In this document: in pieces, positions 8,272 to 17,374 of the stretch
How positions within the stretch are numbered: position 1 is the first letter of the stretch
Layout: every line of letters begins with the position of its first letter
Source: Psychrobacter sp. 1044
GTDB taxonomy: Bacteria; Pseudomonadota; Gammaproteobacteria; Pseudomonadales; Moraxellaceae
Length of the DNA stretch: 64,000 bases
Assembly (NCBI RefSeq): GCF_904846525.1
Contig: NZ_CAJHAZ010000004.1
Span: forward strand, 124,001 to 188,000
Direction of reading: 5' to 3'
The notes under the pieces: model-generated
Databases searched by the model: none
The model's input: only the letters and a program-made list of their open reading frames with translations
What the model was told of the DNA's origin: nothing
Position numbers and translations under genes: made by a program

Positions 8272-9912
8272 TTGTTGGAGGCGGGCATAGAAAATTCCAC
8301 TATTGAACAAACTTTTACGACCTGGTCTTGGGGAGACTTCGCAGGCTTGGGTCTGGTATTGCATATTGTTCTCATGATAGTAATGACGCTACGTGTTGTG
8401 TCAGTGCAGCGCAATATCGGTGTGTCTATTGCTTGGATTGCTGTGCTCTATACCTTGCCTCTTTTTGGTTTTATCGCTTATATACTATTGGGTGAGCCGA
8501 TGATAGGGCGGCGCTATCGTCAACGGGTAGACCAAGCAAGCTTATTGATGGATGATATGGCACGGCGTGAGAATTTGGTTTTTGATCAGGGACAAGAGCT
8601 GCTGCCAGCCAACTATCGAGGTGTCAGTCAAATAGGCACGCGTTGGACGGGGCTGGGCGTGTTTCCTAATCACAATATGCAGCTATTGACGGATCCTCAT
8701 ACTATTTTTCAGAGATTAATCGAAGATATCAATGCCGCTCAGAGTATTATCCTGATGGAGTTTTATATTGTTTATCCTAAAGGACAAGTACTAGAGGTGA
8801 TAGAGGCGTTGTCAGCAGCAGCGCAGCGTGGCATTGAGTGTCATATCTTGGCCGATAGCGTGGGCAGCTTTAGTTTTTTTAATAGTAGCGCGCATCGTAC
8901 TTTAGAAAAAGCAGGTGTTTTTGTCCATCAGTCACTACCAGTGGGTTTATTTAAAACACTATTTAAGCGCTCTGACTTACGTAATCATCGTAAGATTATC
9001 GTGATTGATGAGCACATTGGCTATATCGGTAGCTTTAACTTGGTCGATCCAAGATTTTTTAAACAAAATAAAAACGTTGGACAGTGGATCGATGTGGCGA
9101 TACGCACGACCAGTCAACACTCTATTAGTATTACGACCGCTATGGCGATCGTGGTGGCCACGGATATTGGTGCGGAAAACAACGACAATTTAGACGCGCT
9201 CAATCAGCGAGTAAATGGCTATACTCGTAAACTATATGTGATGAACCCAACCATTAATGATTTAAACAGTCGGGTAAAGGTATTGGCTGGTGAGATCGAC
9301 TATTATAAGCAGCCAAATATTGGCTCGACATCGATTGTGATACCGAAGATGCCGATGGTAGAAGGGGTGCTGGCGCAGCTGATACCCTCCGCACCGCAAG
9401 TGACAGCCCATGTGATTTACAATACATTGGTGACCGTTATTCATCGCGCCAATAAACGCATTCGCATTACCACACCGTACTTTGTACCTGACGAGGCGCT
9501 CTCGGGAGCATTAACAATCGCTGCTAAACGCGGGGTTGAGGTGACGCTGATTGTCCCTGAAAAGGTGGATTCGTTTCTTGTACAGCATGCGTCACAAGCC
9601 TATTATCAAGAGCTGCTCGAGGCAGGCGTGACGATTGCCTTGTTTAAGGGTGGTTTGTTGCATACCAAAACAGTGGTTATCGATGATGATTATTGTTTAT
9701 TTGGCACTGTAAACATCGATATGCGCAGTTTTTATCTAAATATGGAAGTGAGCTTGGCCATTTATACACCAGAGATGGTCGCTCAAGTGGCTGATTGTCA
9801 AGAAGTCTACTTACAAAGTTGCCGTTTTCTGAGTTTAGAGCAGTGGCAACAGCGCCATGGTGCAGAGCGTTTATTTGATAATGTGGTACGCTTATTTAGT
9901 CCTTTATTGTAG
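8272..9912 (+). CDS. cls: Cardiolipin synthase (phospholipase D type)
   Basis: Makes cardiolipin from two phosphatidylglycerols at the inner membrane. Two N-terminal transmembrane segments (about residues 20-40 and 50-72) precede two PLD domains. HKD motif 1 is HRKIIVIDEHIGYIGSFN (near residue 239) and motif 2 is HTKTVVIDDDYCLFGTVN (near 464). At 546 residues it is a little longer than the usual 480-510, with an insertion between the domains (around residues 300-350). The start is odd: a stop at 8269 limits the frame, and the only upstream start is TTG at 8272 (or 8275), with no good ribosome site. GGAGG sits at 8277-8281, just ahead of an in-frame ATA at 8287. Confidence 0.93.
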   Translation: MLEAGIENSTIEQTFTTWSWGDFAGLGLVLHIVLMIVMTLRVVSVQRNIGVSIAWIAVLYTLPLFGFIAYILLGEPMIGRRYRQRVDQASLLMDDMARRENLVFDQGQELLPANYRGVSQIGTRWTGLGVFPNHNMQLLTDPHTIFQRLIEDINAAQSIILMEFYIVYPKGQVLEVIEALSAAAQRGIECHILADSVGSFSFFNSSAHRTLEKAGVFVHQSLPVGLFKTLFKRSDLRNHRKIIVIDEHIGYIGSFNLVDPRFFKQNKNVGQWIDVAIRTTSQHSISITTAMAIVVATDIGAENNDNLDALNQRVNGYTRKLYVMNPTINDLNSRVKVLAGEIDYYKQPNIGSTSIVIPKMPMVEGVLAQLIPSAPQVTAHVIYNTLVTVIHRANKRIRITTPYFVPDEALSGALTIAAKRGVEVTLIVPEKVDSFLVQHASQAYYQELLEAGVTIALFKGGLLHTKTVVIDDDYCLFGTVNIDMRSFYLNMEVSLAIYTPEMVAQVADCQEVYLQSCRFLSLEQWQQRHGAERLFDNVVRLFSPLL

Positions 9913-10016
9913 CATTTTCAATTTTAGGGTAAGGTAAACGACTGATGTCAGTTTAGTGCCATGATGACCTTATTTTTATTACTATTAATTTATCCCGATA
10001 AAGGATGCGCTTGTCT

Positions 10017-11474
10017 ATGTATGCATCGTCTGCATCACCTCTAACGCCCTTTGACTATATTGCAGCAGGCTATTGGCAAGACTTTTTAGCGGATCGTCCT
10101 ATCGCTGGTGGCATTGCTTACGAAAGTGAGCTTCGTGATTGTATATTAGATGAGTCATTGACCAGCTTACAGCGAGTCGATACGCTGCTGTCGCACATAC
10201 GCCGTGAGATGGTTAAAACTGGTCGATGGCATGAAGAGACATTATTGCTCGATGAACGCTATCGTAACTTTATGGTATTTTTGGCGTTTTATGCAGGGCA
10301 CGTATTGGCACAGCAATGGCAAAATGCGCCGCATTGGTATGGACAGTTTGAGCTACATAAGCGCTATCCTGAACTGGCACTGACGACCGATGATTTTTAT
10401 CAACACATGGCGGTTGTCTATTGTCAGTCGGCTGATGCTAATAGCGTTACGTCATTGTTTTTTGCACTAGAGCCGATAGGATTGCGGTTATTTGGTCATA
10501 TTGATCGGCCGTTTGAGGCGGTACAAGGCGGTCAAGTGGCGAGTGGTCTGTATCAAGCGGTTAGCGCAAGGTTGCCACATGCGCACGACAATCACGTTAC
10601 TAATTCGATTACACCAGCCATTAATATCAGCACACCAGATACAAGCGCTAGTCTAGAGCGCATTAAAACGGTTGATAGTCAGGAACCGTTAGAAAAAGAA
10701 GGGTTGAGTCATACGACACATGATGCGCCAAAATCTCAGAATCTGTCTCAGCAAGAGAGCCAAACTAAGCCTGTGCTGTCTAAATCAGAAACAGTGCTAC
10801 CTCATACAACCTCAGAAAATACGGTATTAGAGCAGCCACTACCATCGTTAGTGCCTTCTCCTCAAGAATTGCCAACGCCCGCGATTTTTACGCAACTACT
10901 CGTAGAGCTGGATAACATAGAGGTCATTCAAACGGCTGGCAATAGCGAATATCAGCAAGCCCATAAAGTGCTGGAGCAGTTAGAACAGCATATTGCCAAG
11001 CAAAGTCAGCCACGCGCGCAAATGCGCTTTTCAGAGAGTCATTTGGCGGCAAAACAGCAAGCGTTATTAAAATTACAGGAAGCAGCGCAGGCAGGTAATA
11101 GTGCTGCCATGCTACATTTGGCAATGTATGAGTTGCTAGGTGAAGGATTAACGGTTGATAAGGGTGCTGCTACAGCGTCAGGGATTGAATGGGTTAAGCA
11201 GGCAGCCAGCAAAAATGACAGTCGTGCGCAGCGCCTACTAAGCAAAATGTATTACCAAGGGGTCGGCGTGGCGCAAGATATAGACACTGGCAAATATTGG
11301 CTAGAGCAAGCAGCGGAGAATGGACACGTGGAAGCGGCGAGCGTAGTAGGGCAATGGCAACAGGCGCAAGCGCTGATAACGACGCAAAAACAAGAGCAAC
11401 ATAGCATGAAGCGCTATCAGTTGTTGTTCGCCACTATACTCGTAGTGGCAATATTGATCCTAATTATTGTCTAA
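10017..11474 (+). CDS. Sel1-repeat protein with C-terminal membrane anchor
   Basis: No known function. The first 190 residues form an unrecognised, probably globular domain rich in aromatic residues. A Ser/Thr/Gln-rich linker follows (about 190-290). Residues about 350-450 contain two or three Sel1-type TPR-like repeats (AMLHLAMYELLGEGLTVDKG, RAQRLLSKMYYQGVGVAQDI, GKYWLEQAAENGHVEAASVV). The last 20 residues are one hydrophobic segment ending in LILIIV, so this is probably a tail-anchored protein facing the cytoplasm. Sel1 repeats bind proteins. I chose the ATG at 10017 because AAGGA lies 11 bp upstream, whereas the ATG at 10005 overlaps it. It sits alone between cls and waaA. Confidence 0.75.
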   Translation: MYASSASPLTPFDYIAAGYWQDFLADRPIAGGIAYESELRDCILDESLTSLQRVDTLLSHIRREMVKTGRWHEETLLLDERYRNFMVFLAFYAGHVLAQQWQNAPHWYGQFELHKRYPELALTTDDFYQHMAVVYCQSADANSVTSLFFALEPIGLRLFGHIDRPFEAVQGGQVASGLYQAVSARLPHAHDNHVTNSITPAINISTPDTSASLERIKTVDSQEPLEKEGLSHTTHDAPKSQNLSQQESQTKPVLSKSETVLPHTTSENTVLEQPLPSLVPSPQELPTPAIFTQLLVELDNIEVIQTAGNSEYQQAHKVLEQLEQHIAKQSQPRAQMRFSESHLAAKQQALLKLQEAAQAGNSAAMLHLAMYELLGEGLTVDKGAATASGIEWVKQAASKNDSRAQRLLSKMYYQGVGVAQDIDTGKYWLEQAAENGHVEAASVVGQWQQAQALITTQKQEQHSMKRYQLLFATILVVAILILIIV

Positions 11475-11558
11475 AATATTTTATGGCAACACGCTGTAAA
11501 GCGTATTGTTAATCGCTAAATTCAGGTAGAATTGGCGCATTTTTTACCGTCACCTTAC

Positions 11559-11619
11559 TATAGTCAATTCACTATAAAAGAGGTGAATGCCGTCACTCTT
11601 TTATAGTGAATTGACTATA
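11559..11619. repeat. Palindromic intergenic element with 23-bp arms
   Basis: Perfect 23-bp inverted arms at 11559-11581 and 11597-11619. Pairing continues inward for four more base pairs after a one-base bulge, leaving a very short loop. The arm TATAGTCAATTCACTATA is itself partly palindromic. It is followed by TATTATTT and lies 33 bp before waaA. It could be a small repeat element, a terminator for the Sel1 gene or a regulatory hairpin. I noticed no second copy in this window. Confidence 0.6.
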
Positions 11620-11651
11620 TTATTTAAGCCATTACTAATCTGGGCAACTTT

Positions 11652-13250
11652 ATGCCATCTTCTCCTATATCCTCTGATTGTGCTTTAGAAGCGACTGACC
11701 CAGTATCGTTGCCCAGCCGCACTGTTTATACTGCGCCTTTGTATTATCAGTGCGCCATTGGCTTACTTAAGCCGCTATATCGACTGCAAGTTTGGCAACG
11801 CTCACACAACCGCGACAACTATCAACAAGAAGTGGCGCAGCGTTTTGGCAAACAATATCCGCCGCGACCAGTGGCTAAAGTGAATAATGCGCAAACCGAT
11901 AAAGGCGTTATTTGGTGTCATGCGGTGTCATTGGGCGAGACCAATACCGTCGCGCCATTATTAGATACATTATTGGCTGATGGCTATCAAATATGGTTAA
12001 CCAATACCACGCAGACAGGTTTTGCTCGCGGTGCCAGCCGTTTCGCCGATGATATTGCTCAAGGTCGGATGAGCCATAGCTACGTACCTGTCGACAGCCC
12101 AACTGTGATTGAGGCTTTTTTGGCGCATGTAAAGCCCATCGCTGCTCTGTTTGTCGAAACAGAACTATGGGCAAATATCCTAACCAAATTATCCGAACAC
12201 CATATTCCCAGTATCTTGGTCAATGGTCGGCTGTCAGCGTCTTCTTTTAAAAGTTATCAAAAAATTGCTGCGGTCAGTGCCAGTATGATGAAAAATCTGA
12301 CTTTGATTATCGCTCAAGACAGCGACTCTGCTAAACGCTTTCGACAATTGGGTGCGAATAGCGCGCAAATTCGTGTAGCAGGTTCACTCAAATGGGTGAT
12401 TAATACGCCTCAAATTAAAGATAAAGCGGCTGATATAGAAGCTAATATAGAAGCTAATTATACAGAAAATCCTAGCGTACCAAACCAATATTCTGAATCG
12501 GTCCAAGAGTCTACATTAGCAAAAGAGATGAATATCGCTGGTCGACCGATTTGGATTGCCGCAAGTACCCATAGTGGCGAAGAAGAGACGGCATTGTCAC
12601 TGCATCAACAGCTATTGTCTCATCCCGCGCTCGCTGATGCGCTGCTTATCATTGTACCTAGACATCCTGAACGTTTTGATGAAGTAGCAGCGCTCATTCA
12701 AGCGTCCGACTTAACAATGGCACGGCGTAGTGCAGAAGATAGCATTCATGTAGACACACAAGTCTATCTGGCTGATAGCATGGGTGAGCTGATGGCGTGG
12801 TATAAGTTGGCAGATGTGGCACTGGTCGGCGGCTCATTAGTGGATGTCGGTGGGCACAATCCCGTTGAGCCAGCGAGTGTGGCAACGCCTGTACTCATGG
12901 GGCGCTATACGCAGTCTTGCCAAAGCGTGGTGGATAAATTGGCGGAGGTCGGCGCGTTATATCAGCCAAACAATGTTTTCTATCGTCCCGTTACTGTTAG
13001 TGCGGCTACTACTAATGATGATACAAATCAACAATCCTCTCGTAAGAAGCCTGCCGCTAAAGAAGATGTAGCGCTCATTTATCAGCAGCTAGTGTCTTGG
13101 CTCAGTGATCTTGAGGTAGCGGCACAAGCAGGGCAAGCTGGCGCGCGAATGACGAGACAACAGCAAGCCGTATTGACCCGCCAATTTACCATGATTAAAG
13201 AGGTTGTCGAGCAGCATGCTATTCAACAACCAAGCCAAGAGCTGCTATGA
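11652..13250 (+). CDS. waaA: 3-deoxy-D-manno-octulosonic acid transferase WaaA
   Basis: Transfers Kdo to lipid IVA at the cytoplasmic face of the inner membrane. It has the family signature IWCHAVSLGETNTVAPLL, ELWANIL, and the C-terminal glycosyltransferase motif GGSLVDVGGHNPVEPA. It is 532 residues, about 100 more than the usual 420-430. The excess is an N-terminal extension of about 30 residues and two hydrophilic insertions (around 255-300, and around 448-475, rich in Thr/Asn/Lys). The stop overlaps the rsmE start by 4 bp (ATGA), implying translational coupling. The palindrome at 11559 precedes it. Confidence 0.94.
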   Translation: MPSSPISSDCALEATDPVSLPSRTVYTAPLYYQCAIGLLKPLYRLQVWQRSHNRDNYQQEVAQRFGKQYPPRPVAKVNNAQTDKGVIWCHAVSLGETNTVAPLLDTLLADGYQIWLTNTTQTGFARGASRFADDIAQGRMSHSYVPVDSPTVIEAFLAHVKPIAALFVETELWANILTKLSEHHIPSILVNGRLSASSFKSYQKIAAVSASMMKNLTLIIAQDSDSAKRFRQLGANSAQIRVAGSLKWVINTPQIKDKAADIEANIEANYTENPSVPNQYSESVQESTLAKEMNIAGRPIWIAASTHSGEEETALSLHQQLLSHPALADALLIIVPRHPERFDEVAALIQASDLTMARRSAEDSIHVDTQVYLADSMGELMAWYKLADVALVGGSLVDVGGHNPVEPASVATPVLMGRYTQSCQSVVDKLAEVGALYQPNNVFYRPVTVSAATTNDDTNQQSSRKKPAAKEDVALIYQQLVSWLSDLEVAAQAGQAGARMTRQQQAVLTRQFTMIKEVVEQHAIQQPSQELL

Positions 13251-13972
13251 ATTGTTTATTATTACCCATTGAAAACTTCTCTTCGGATGCGGCATATTTT
13301 GCTAAATTATCACAAATAAATCACGTCAATAAAGTGCTAACAGCAAAAGTTGGTGATACGCTGAAAATCGGTCAAATGGGCGGTCATTTGGGCACTGCTG
13401 TGATTGAGAGCATCCGCTCTGATGCGATTCAGTTGCGTGATATTCAGCTCACCACTGCGCCGCCACCAAAGCTAGATTTGACCGTTGTATTGGCACTACC
13501 GCGTCCTAAAGTGCTACGCCGCTTAATCATGGATATGACCGCGCTTGGGGTGCGCGATATCATCTTAATCAATAGCTATCGCACGCAAAAAAGCTATTGG
13601 CAAAGTCCGATGCTTGAGCGCCTTGATGAGTTTGTATTAGAAGGGCTGCAACAAGGGGTTGATACCATAGCGCCTCGTATCACTTTACAAAAACGCTTTA
13701 AGCCATTCGTGGAAGATGAGCTGGCAGGTTTGGTAACCAATCGAGCCATCGTGGCGCACCCGTATAGTGAGCTATCCTTTAAACAGTATCTACAACAGCC
13801 GCCATCGCTAGGATTGCCAAGTCTGGTTTGTATCGGTAGCGAGGGCGGCTGGATTGATTATGAAATAACACTGCTTGCCACTCAAGGTTGCGCGGCAGTC
13901 ACTATAGGCTCGCGTATCCTGCGTACAGAAGCCGCCGTCAATGTGATTTTAGGTCAATGGTTGCTGTCGTGA
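13247..13972 (+). CDS. rsmE: 16S rRNA (uracil-1498-N3)-methyltransferase RsmE
   Basis: SPOUT-class methyltransferase that modifies U1498 of 16S rRNA. At 241 residues it is normal length. An N-terminal PUA-like region precedes the knotted C-terminal domain with IGSEGGWIDYEITL and IGSRILRTEAAVNVIL, the family's SAM-binding motifs. The start ATG overlaps the waaA stop codon in an ATGA, so it is almost certainly cotranscribed with waaA. A link between LPS synthesis and rRNA modification is not otherwise implied. Confidence 0.95.
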   Translation: MNCLLLPIENFSSDAAYFAKLSQINHVNKVLTAKVGDTLKIGQMGGHLGTAVIESIRSDAIQLRDIQLTTAPPPKLDLTVVLALPRPKVLRRLIMDMTALGVRDIILINSYRTQKSYWQSPMLERLDEFVLEGLQQGVDTIAPRITLQKRFKPFVEDELAGLVTNRAIVAHPYSELSFKQYLQQPPSLGLPSLVCIGSEGGWIDYEITLLATQGCAAVTIGSRILRTEAAVNVILGQWLLS

Positions 13973-14116
13973 ATCAGCAGATCATTGAAAGATAATTAAG
14001 ACATGCCATCACTTAGGAAATCTATATATTGCTCCATGAAGATCTATAAATTTATCACTTAGAAAGTGACAGTTGAGCCAAATTATCCATGCATTTCTGA
14101 GTTAAACAAATGTATT

Positions 14117-14135
14117 GATAATTAATCTCATTTCT
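14117..14135 (+). promoter_or_regulatory. Possible Fur box upstream of fbpA
   Basis: GATAATTAATCTCATTTCT resembles the 19-bp Fur consensus GATAATGATAATCATTATC, with the left half conserved and the right half weaker. It lies about 130 bp ahead of a ferric iron transporter gene, where Fur control is expected. The rest of the 290-bp gap after rsmE shows nothing else I recognise. Confidence 0.4.
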
Positions 14136-14263
14136 ATTAGTATGTTGTTTCAAAGATTATCGCGTGATTGAGCCTTACTGTTAGAGGTCTTTAGCGCCGT
14201 CTTATCTTATTGTCATCTTGTCTATTTATCTCACCTTTTCGTAGCATCATTATGGGGAAAACC

Positions 14264-15388
14264 ATGTCATTGAATGCCATTAGCGCTAACCTAACTTCTA
14301 CTAAGCTTATCTTGCCTGTTGCCGTATTTGGCATGATGTTGGGACTGGCTGGTTGTAGCAATCCATCTACAACAGAAGAGAGCGTGGAGGCGGAGACATC
14401 AGCGGCGGCTACTGAGCAACCAGCTGCTAATGATGGTGCTACGAGTGAAGGTGGTCAAACGATTACTATTTATTCTTCGCGAAATGAGCAGCTGATTAAG
14501 CCATTGCTAGACCGTTATACTGAACAGACAGGTGTGAAGATTGAGCTGGTCACAGATAGTACAGGTCCGCTCATGGCGCGTTTGCAAGCTGAAGGTCAGA
14601 ACACGCCAGCTGACATGCTGCTCACGGTTGATGCCGGCAACTTATGGCAAGCGGCTCAGCAAGGCTTATTGCAACCAGTATCCTCTACTGTGTTAGAGGC
14701 CAACGTTCCTGCCAAATATCGTGATCCAAAAGGTCAGTGGACAGGGCTATCATTGCGTGCTCGTACGATCTTTTATGACCCAAGTAAAGTCAGTGCCGAC
14801 CAATTGTCTACTTATGCAGATTTAGCTGATCCGAAGTGGAAAGGCAAGTTATGCCTACGTACCTCTAAAAAGGTCTATAACCAGTCACTTGTGGCCAGTA
14901 TGATGGAGCATTTGGGCGAAGAGAAAACCGAAGAAATCGTCCGTGGTTGGGTCGCTAACTTAGCGACTGACGTGTTCAGCGATGATACCAGTATGCTAGA
15001 AGCCATCGCTGCTGGTCAGTGTGAAGTGGGCATTGCCAACAGTTACTACTACGGTCGTCTGCTCGATGAAAAACCTAACTTCCCTGTGAAAATATTTTGG
15101 GCAAACCAAGGCACGACTGGTACACACGTAAATATTTCAGGTGCTGGTGTGGTCGCAGGTTCAGACAATCCAGAGGGTACGCTTAAACTGATAGAGTGGT
15201 TGTCTTCTGATGAGGCGCAAGGTCTTTATGCCAGCTCAGACAAAGAATTCCCAGTAAAAGTAGGGGTTGATGAGTCAGAAATGCTCAGATCATGGGGTGA
15301 ATTCAAAAAAGACGATATCAATGTGCAAAAGTTTGGTGAGCTACAAACCCAAGCCATTCAGTTGATGGACAAAGCAGGCTATAAATAA
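14264..15388 (+). CDS. fbpA: Ferric iron ABC transporter, substrate-binding lipoprotein FbpA
   Basis: Periplasmic Fe(III)-binding component. The signal peptide ends in a lipobox (LAGC), then a Glu/Ala/Thr-rich tether to about residue 60. The binding domain starts ITIYSSRNEQLIKPLLDRY, typical of the FbpA/FutA family, and NSYYYGRL contains the adjacent Tyr pair that coordinates iron. The lipobox means it is anchored to a membrane, unlike the soluble FbpA of Neisseria. The open frame reaches a TTG at 14210; I chose the ATG at 14264, preceded by GGGGA five bases upstream, with the ATG at 14252 as alternative. First gene of fbpABC, with a possible Fur box upstream. Confidence 0.92.
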   Translation: MSLNAISANLTSTKLILPVAVFGMMLGLAGCSNPSTTEESVEAETSAAATEQPAANDGATSEGGQTITIYSSRNEQLIKPLLDRYTEQTGVKIELVTDSTGPLMARLQAEGQNTPADMLLTVDAGNLWQAAQQGLLQPVSSTVLEANVPAKYRDPKGQWTGLSLRARTIFYDPSKVSADQLSTYADLADPKWKGKLCLRTSKKVYNQSLVASMMEHLGEEKTEEIVRGWVANLATDVFSDDTSMLEAIAAGQCEVGIANSYYYGRLLDEKPNFPVKIFWANQGTTGTHVNISGAGVVAGSDNPEGTLKLIEWLSSDEAQGLYASSDKEFPVKVGVDESEMLRSWGEFKKDDINVQKFGELQTQAIQLMDKAGYK

Positions 15389-15561
15389 GGTATTGACAGT
15401 CATACCATTCTCAAAAATGACAATGCTTATCAAGCACGAGTATCAATCTTGATAGGCTAAATGATAGTGTTTATGTTCAAAGCAGACAGTGTTTTTAGCC
15501 GTATTTTTGAGTTTGGTATAATGTTATAAGGTCTTTATGCGTATGACACGGTAATAATGAT

Positions 15562-17268
15562 ATGATCAAAACGCCAGACGCGTCTGTACGTCAAAACGAT
15601 ACAGTCAATGATAGTGCTAATGCCAACAATATGGATAACCATAATATTGATGGCAAGCAGACTGTCAGCCAAGACCACGCCGTCCGTAAACGTATTATCT
15701 CAAAATCAGTCTTAGGACTGATTTCGTCGTTTATGCTTTTGCCAATTTTGATTGTGTTGCTATCTTGGACGCAGCCAATTGCTGATATCTGGACGCACAT
15801 GGCAGATTATGTGCTGCCGCAAGTGCTTAAAAATACCGCGATTTTATTGCTGATGGTAACGGTCGTGTCTGGCACTATTGGCACCGCGCTTGCTTGGGTA
15901 ACCAGTATGTACCGCTTCCCTGGACAGCGGTTTTTTTCGTGGGCGCTGATGTTACCGCTGGCGATACCCGCTTATGTATTAGCATTTGTCACCATTGGTA
16001 TTGTTGATTTTAGTGGACCATTACAGACAGGTTTGCGCGACCTAGGCTTTGATGCAGCGATTCCTTCGATCCGTAATGTCTGGGGAGCAGGTTTGGTATT
16101 GTCCCTAGCATTTTATCCCTACGTCTATTTGCTGGCGCGTCAAGCATTCTTATCGCAAGGCAGGCGCGCGATTGAAGCGGGACAAATGCTGGGCTTAAGC
16201 CGTAGCCGCGTGTTTTTTCGGTTGGCATTACCACAAGCATTGCCATGGATTATTGGCGGACTATTGCTTGCCAGTATGGAAACCTTGGCAGACTTTGGTG
16301 CCGTATCAGTCTTTAATGTTGATACCTTTACCACGGCTATTTACAAAGCATGGTTTGGCTTCTTTAGTTTGACCACTGCGGCACAATTGGCGGCTTTGCT
16401 CATCGGTGTGATCTTTATTGTGGTATTGTTTGAGCAGTATTGGCAAACCAAGCGCGGCAATAATGTGACTCAAGGCAGCAGTCAGCGTTTTGATGCCAGC
16501 ACGCCTGCGAAATTGGGCATGACATTGCTGTGTACCTTGGTGTTTGCTGGCGCTTTTTTAATCCCATTTTTGCAGCTCATCTACTGGACGGCATTGAATT
16601 TTCGCCAAGATTTTGATGCGCGCTATATTGATTTTGTGACCAATAGCCTCATGATTGCTAGCATGACCACGATTTTTATTGCCTTTTTGGCGATTATCAT
16701 TGCGTGGATTAAGCGGCAGTATCCTGATAAATTGACCAAGCTCATGACTACTTTGGCAAATTTGGGTTATGTGGTGCCGGGTACAGTATTGGCAGTGGGC
16801 ATATTTATCCCAATTGCTTGGCTAGACAACCAAATGATTGCCTTTGGGATTACCACGCAGCAAGTACTATCAGGCAGTGTGATTGTGATGCTATTGGCAT
16901 TATCGACGCGTTTTATGACGGTGAGTTTTCAGCCAGTTGATCGACAGCTACAGCGACTAACGGTCAATCAAGAAGCGGCTGCTAAATTATTGAGTGACAG
17001 TCCTTATCAGCGCTGGCGGCAAGTGATGTTGCCTGTCATTAGTCCAGGAATATTGACTGGACTATTGATGGGGTTTGTTGAAGTCATGAAAGAGATGCCG
17101 ATTACGTTAATGACGCGTCGCCAAGGCTGGGATACACTGGCGGTGCGGGTGTTTGAGATGACCAGCGAAGGCATGTGGGGACGAGCTGCGTTGCCTAGTT
17201 TATTGATTGTGCTGGTTGGGCTGTTGCCTGTTTGGATATTATTGCGTCAAAGCGATAAGCAAGGTTAA
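15562..17268 (+). CDS. fbpB: Ferric iron ABC transporter, fused permease FbpB
   Basis: Inner membrane permease with two fused permease domains, about 12 transmembrane segments in 568 residues. Each half carries an EAA loop: EAGQMLGLSRSRVFFRLALP and, in the second half, EAAAKLLSDSPYQRWRQVML, for contact with FbpC. The first 45 residues are hydrophilic and Asn/Asp-rich. It is separated from fbpA by 173 bp that contain a 7-bp inverted repeat (about 15427-15454) and a TATAAT at 15518-15523, so it may have its own promoter or lower read-through, which would explain excess binding protein over permease. Confidence 0.93.
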   Translation: MIKTPDASVRQNDTVNDSANANNMDNHNIDGKQTVSQDHAVRKRIISKSVLGLISSFMLLPILIVLLSWTQPIADIWTHMADYVLPQVLKNTAILLLMVTVVSGTIGTALAWVTSMYRFPGQRFFSWALMLPLAIPAYVLAFVTIGIVDFSGPLQTGLRDLGFDAAIPSIRNVWGAGLVLSLAFYPYVYLLARQAFLSQGRRAIEAGQMLGLSRSRVFFRLALPQALPWIIGGLLLASMETLADFGAVSVFNVDTFTTAIYKAWFGFFSLTTAAQLAALLIGVIFIVVLFEQYWQTKRGNNVTQGSSQRFDASTPAKLGMTLLCTLVFAGAFLIPFLQLIYWTALNFRQDFDARYIDFVTNSLMIASMTTIFIAFLAIIIAWIKRQYPDKLTKLMTTLANLGYVVPGTVLAVGIFIPIAWLDNQMIAFGITTQQVLSGSVIVMLLALSTRFMTVSFQPVDRQLQRLTVNQEAAAKLLSDSPYQRWRQVMLPVISPGILTGLLMGFVEVMKEMPITLMTRRQGWDTLAVRVFEMTSEGMWGRAALPSLLIVLVGLLPVWILLRQSDKQG

Positions 17269-17374
17269 GGTGTTTTTAGAGTCAATCTGCATTATCCGAT
17301 AACGCTCCACTTTATGATTGTTTTCACTGTTTTATCTATGGGTTTTATTTATTAATAGCTAACTGGTACCGTCT

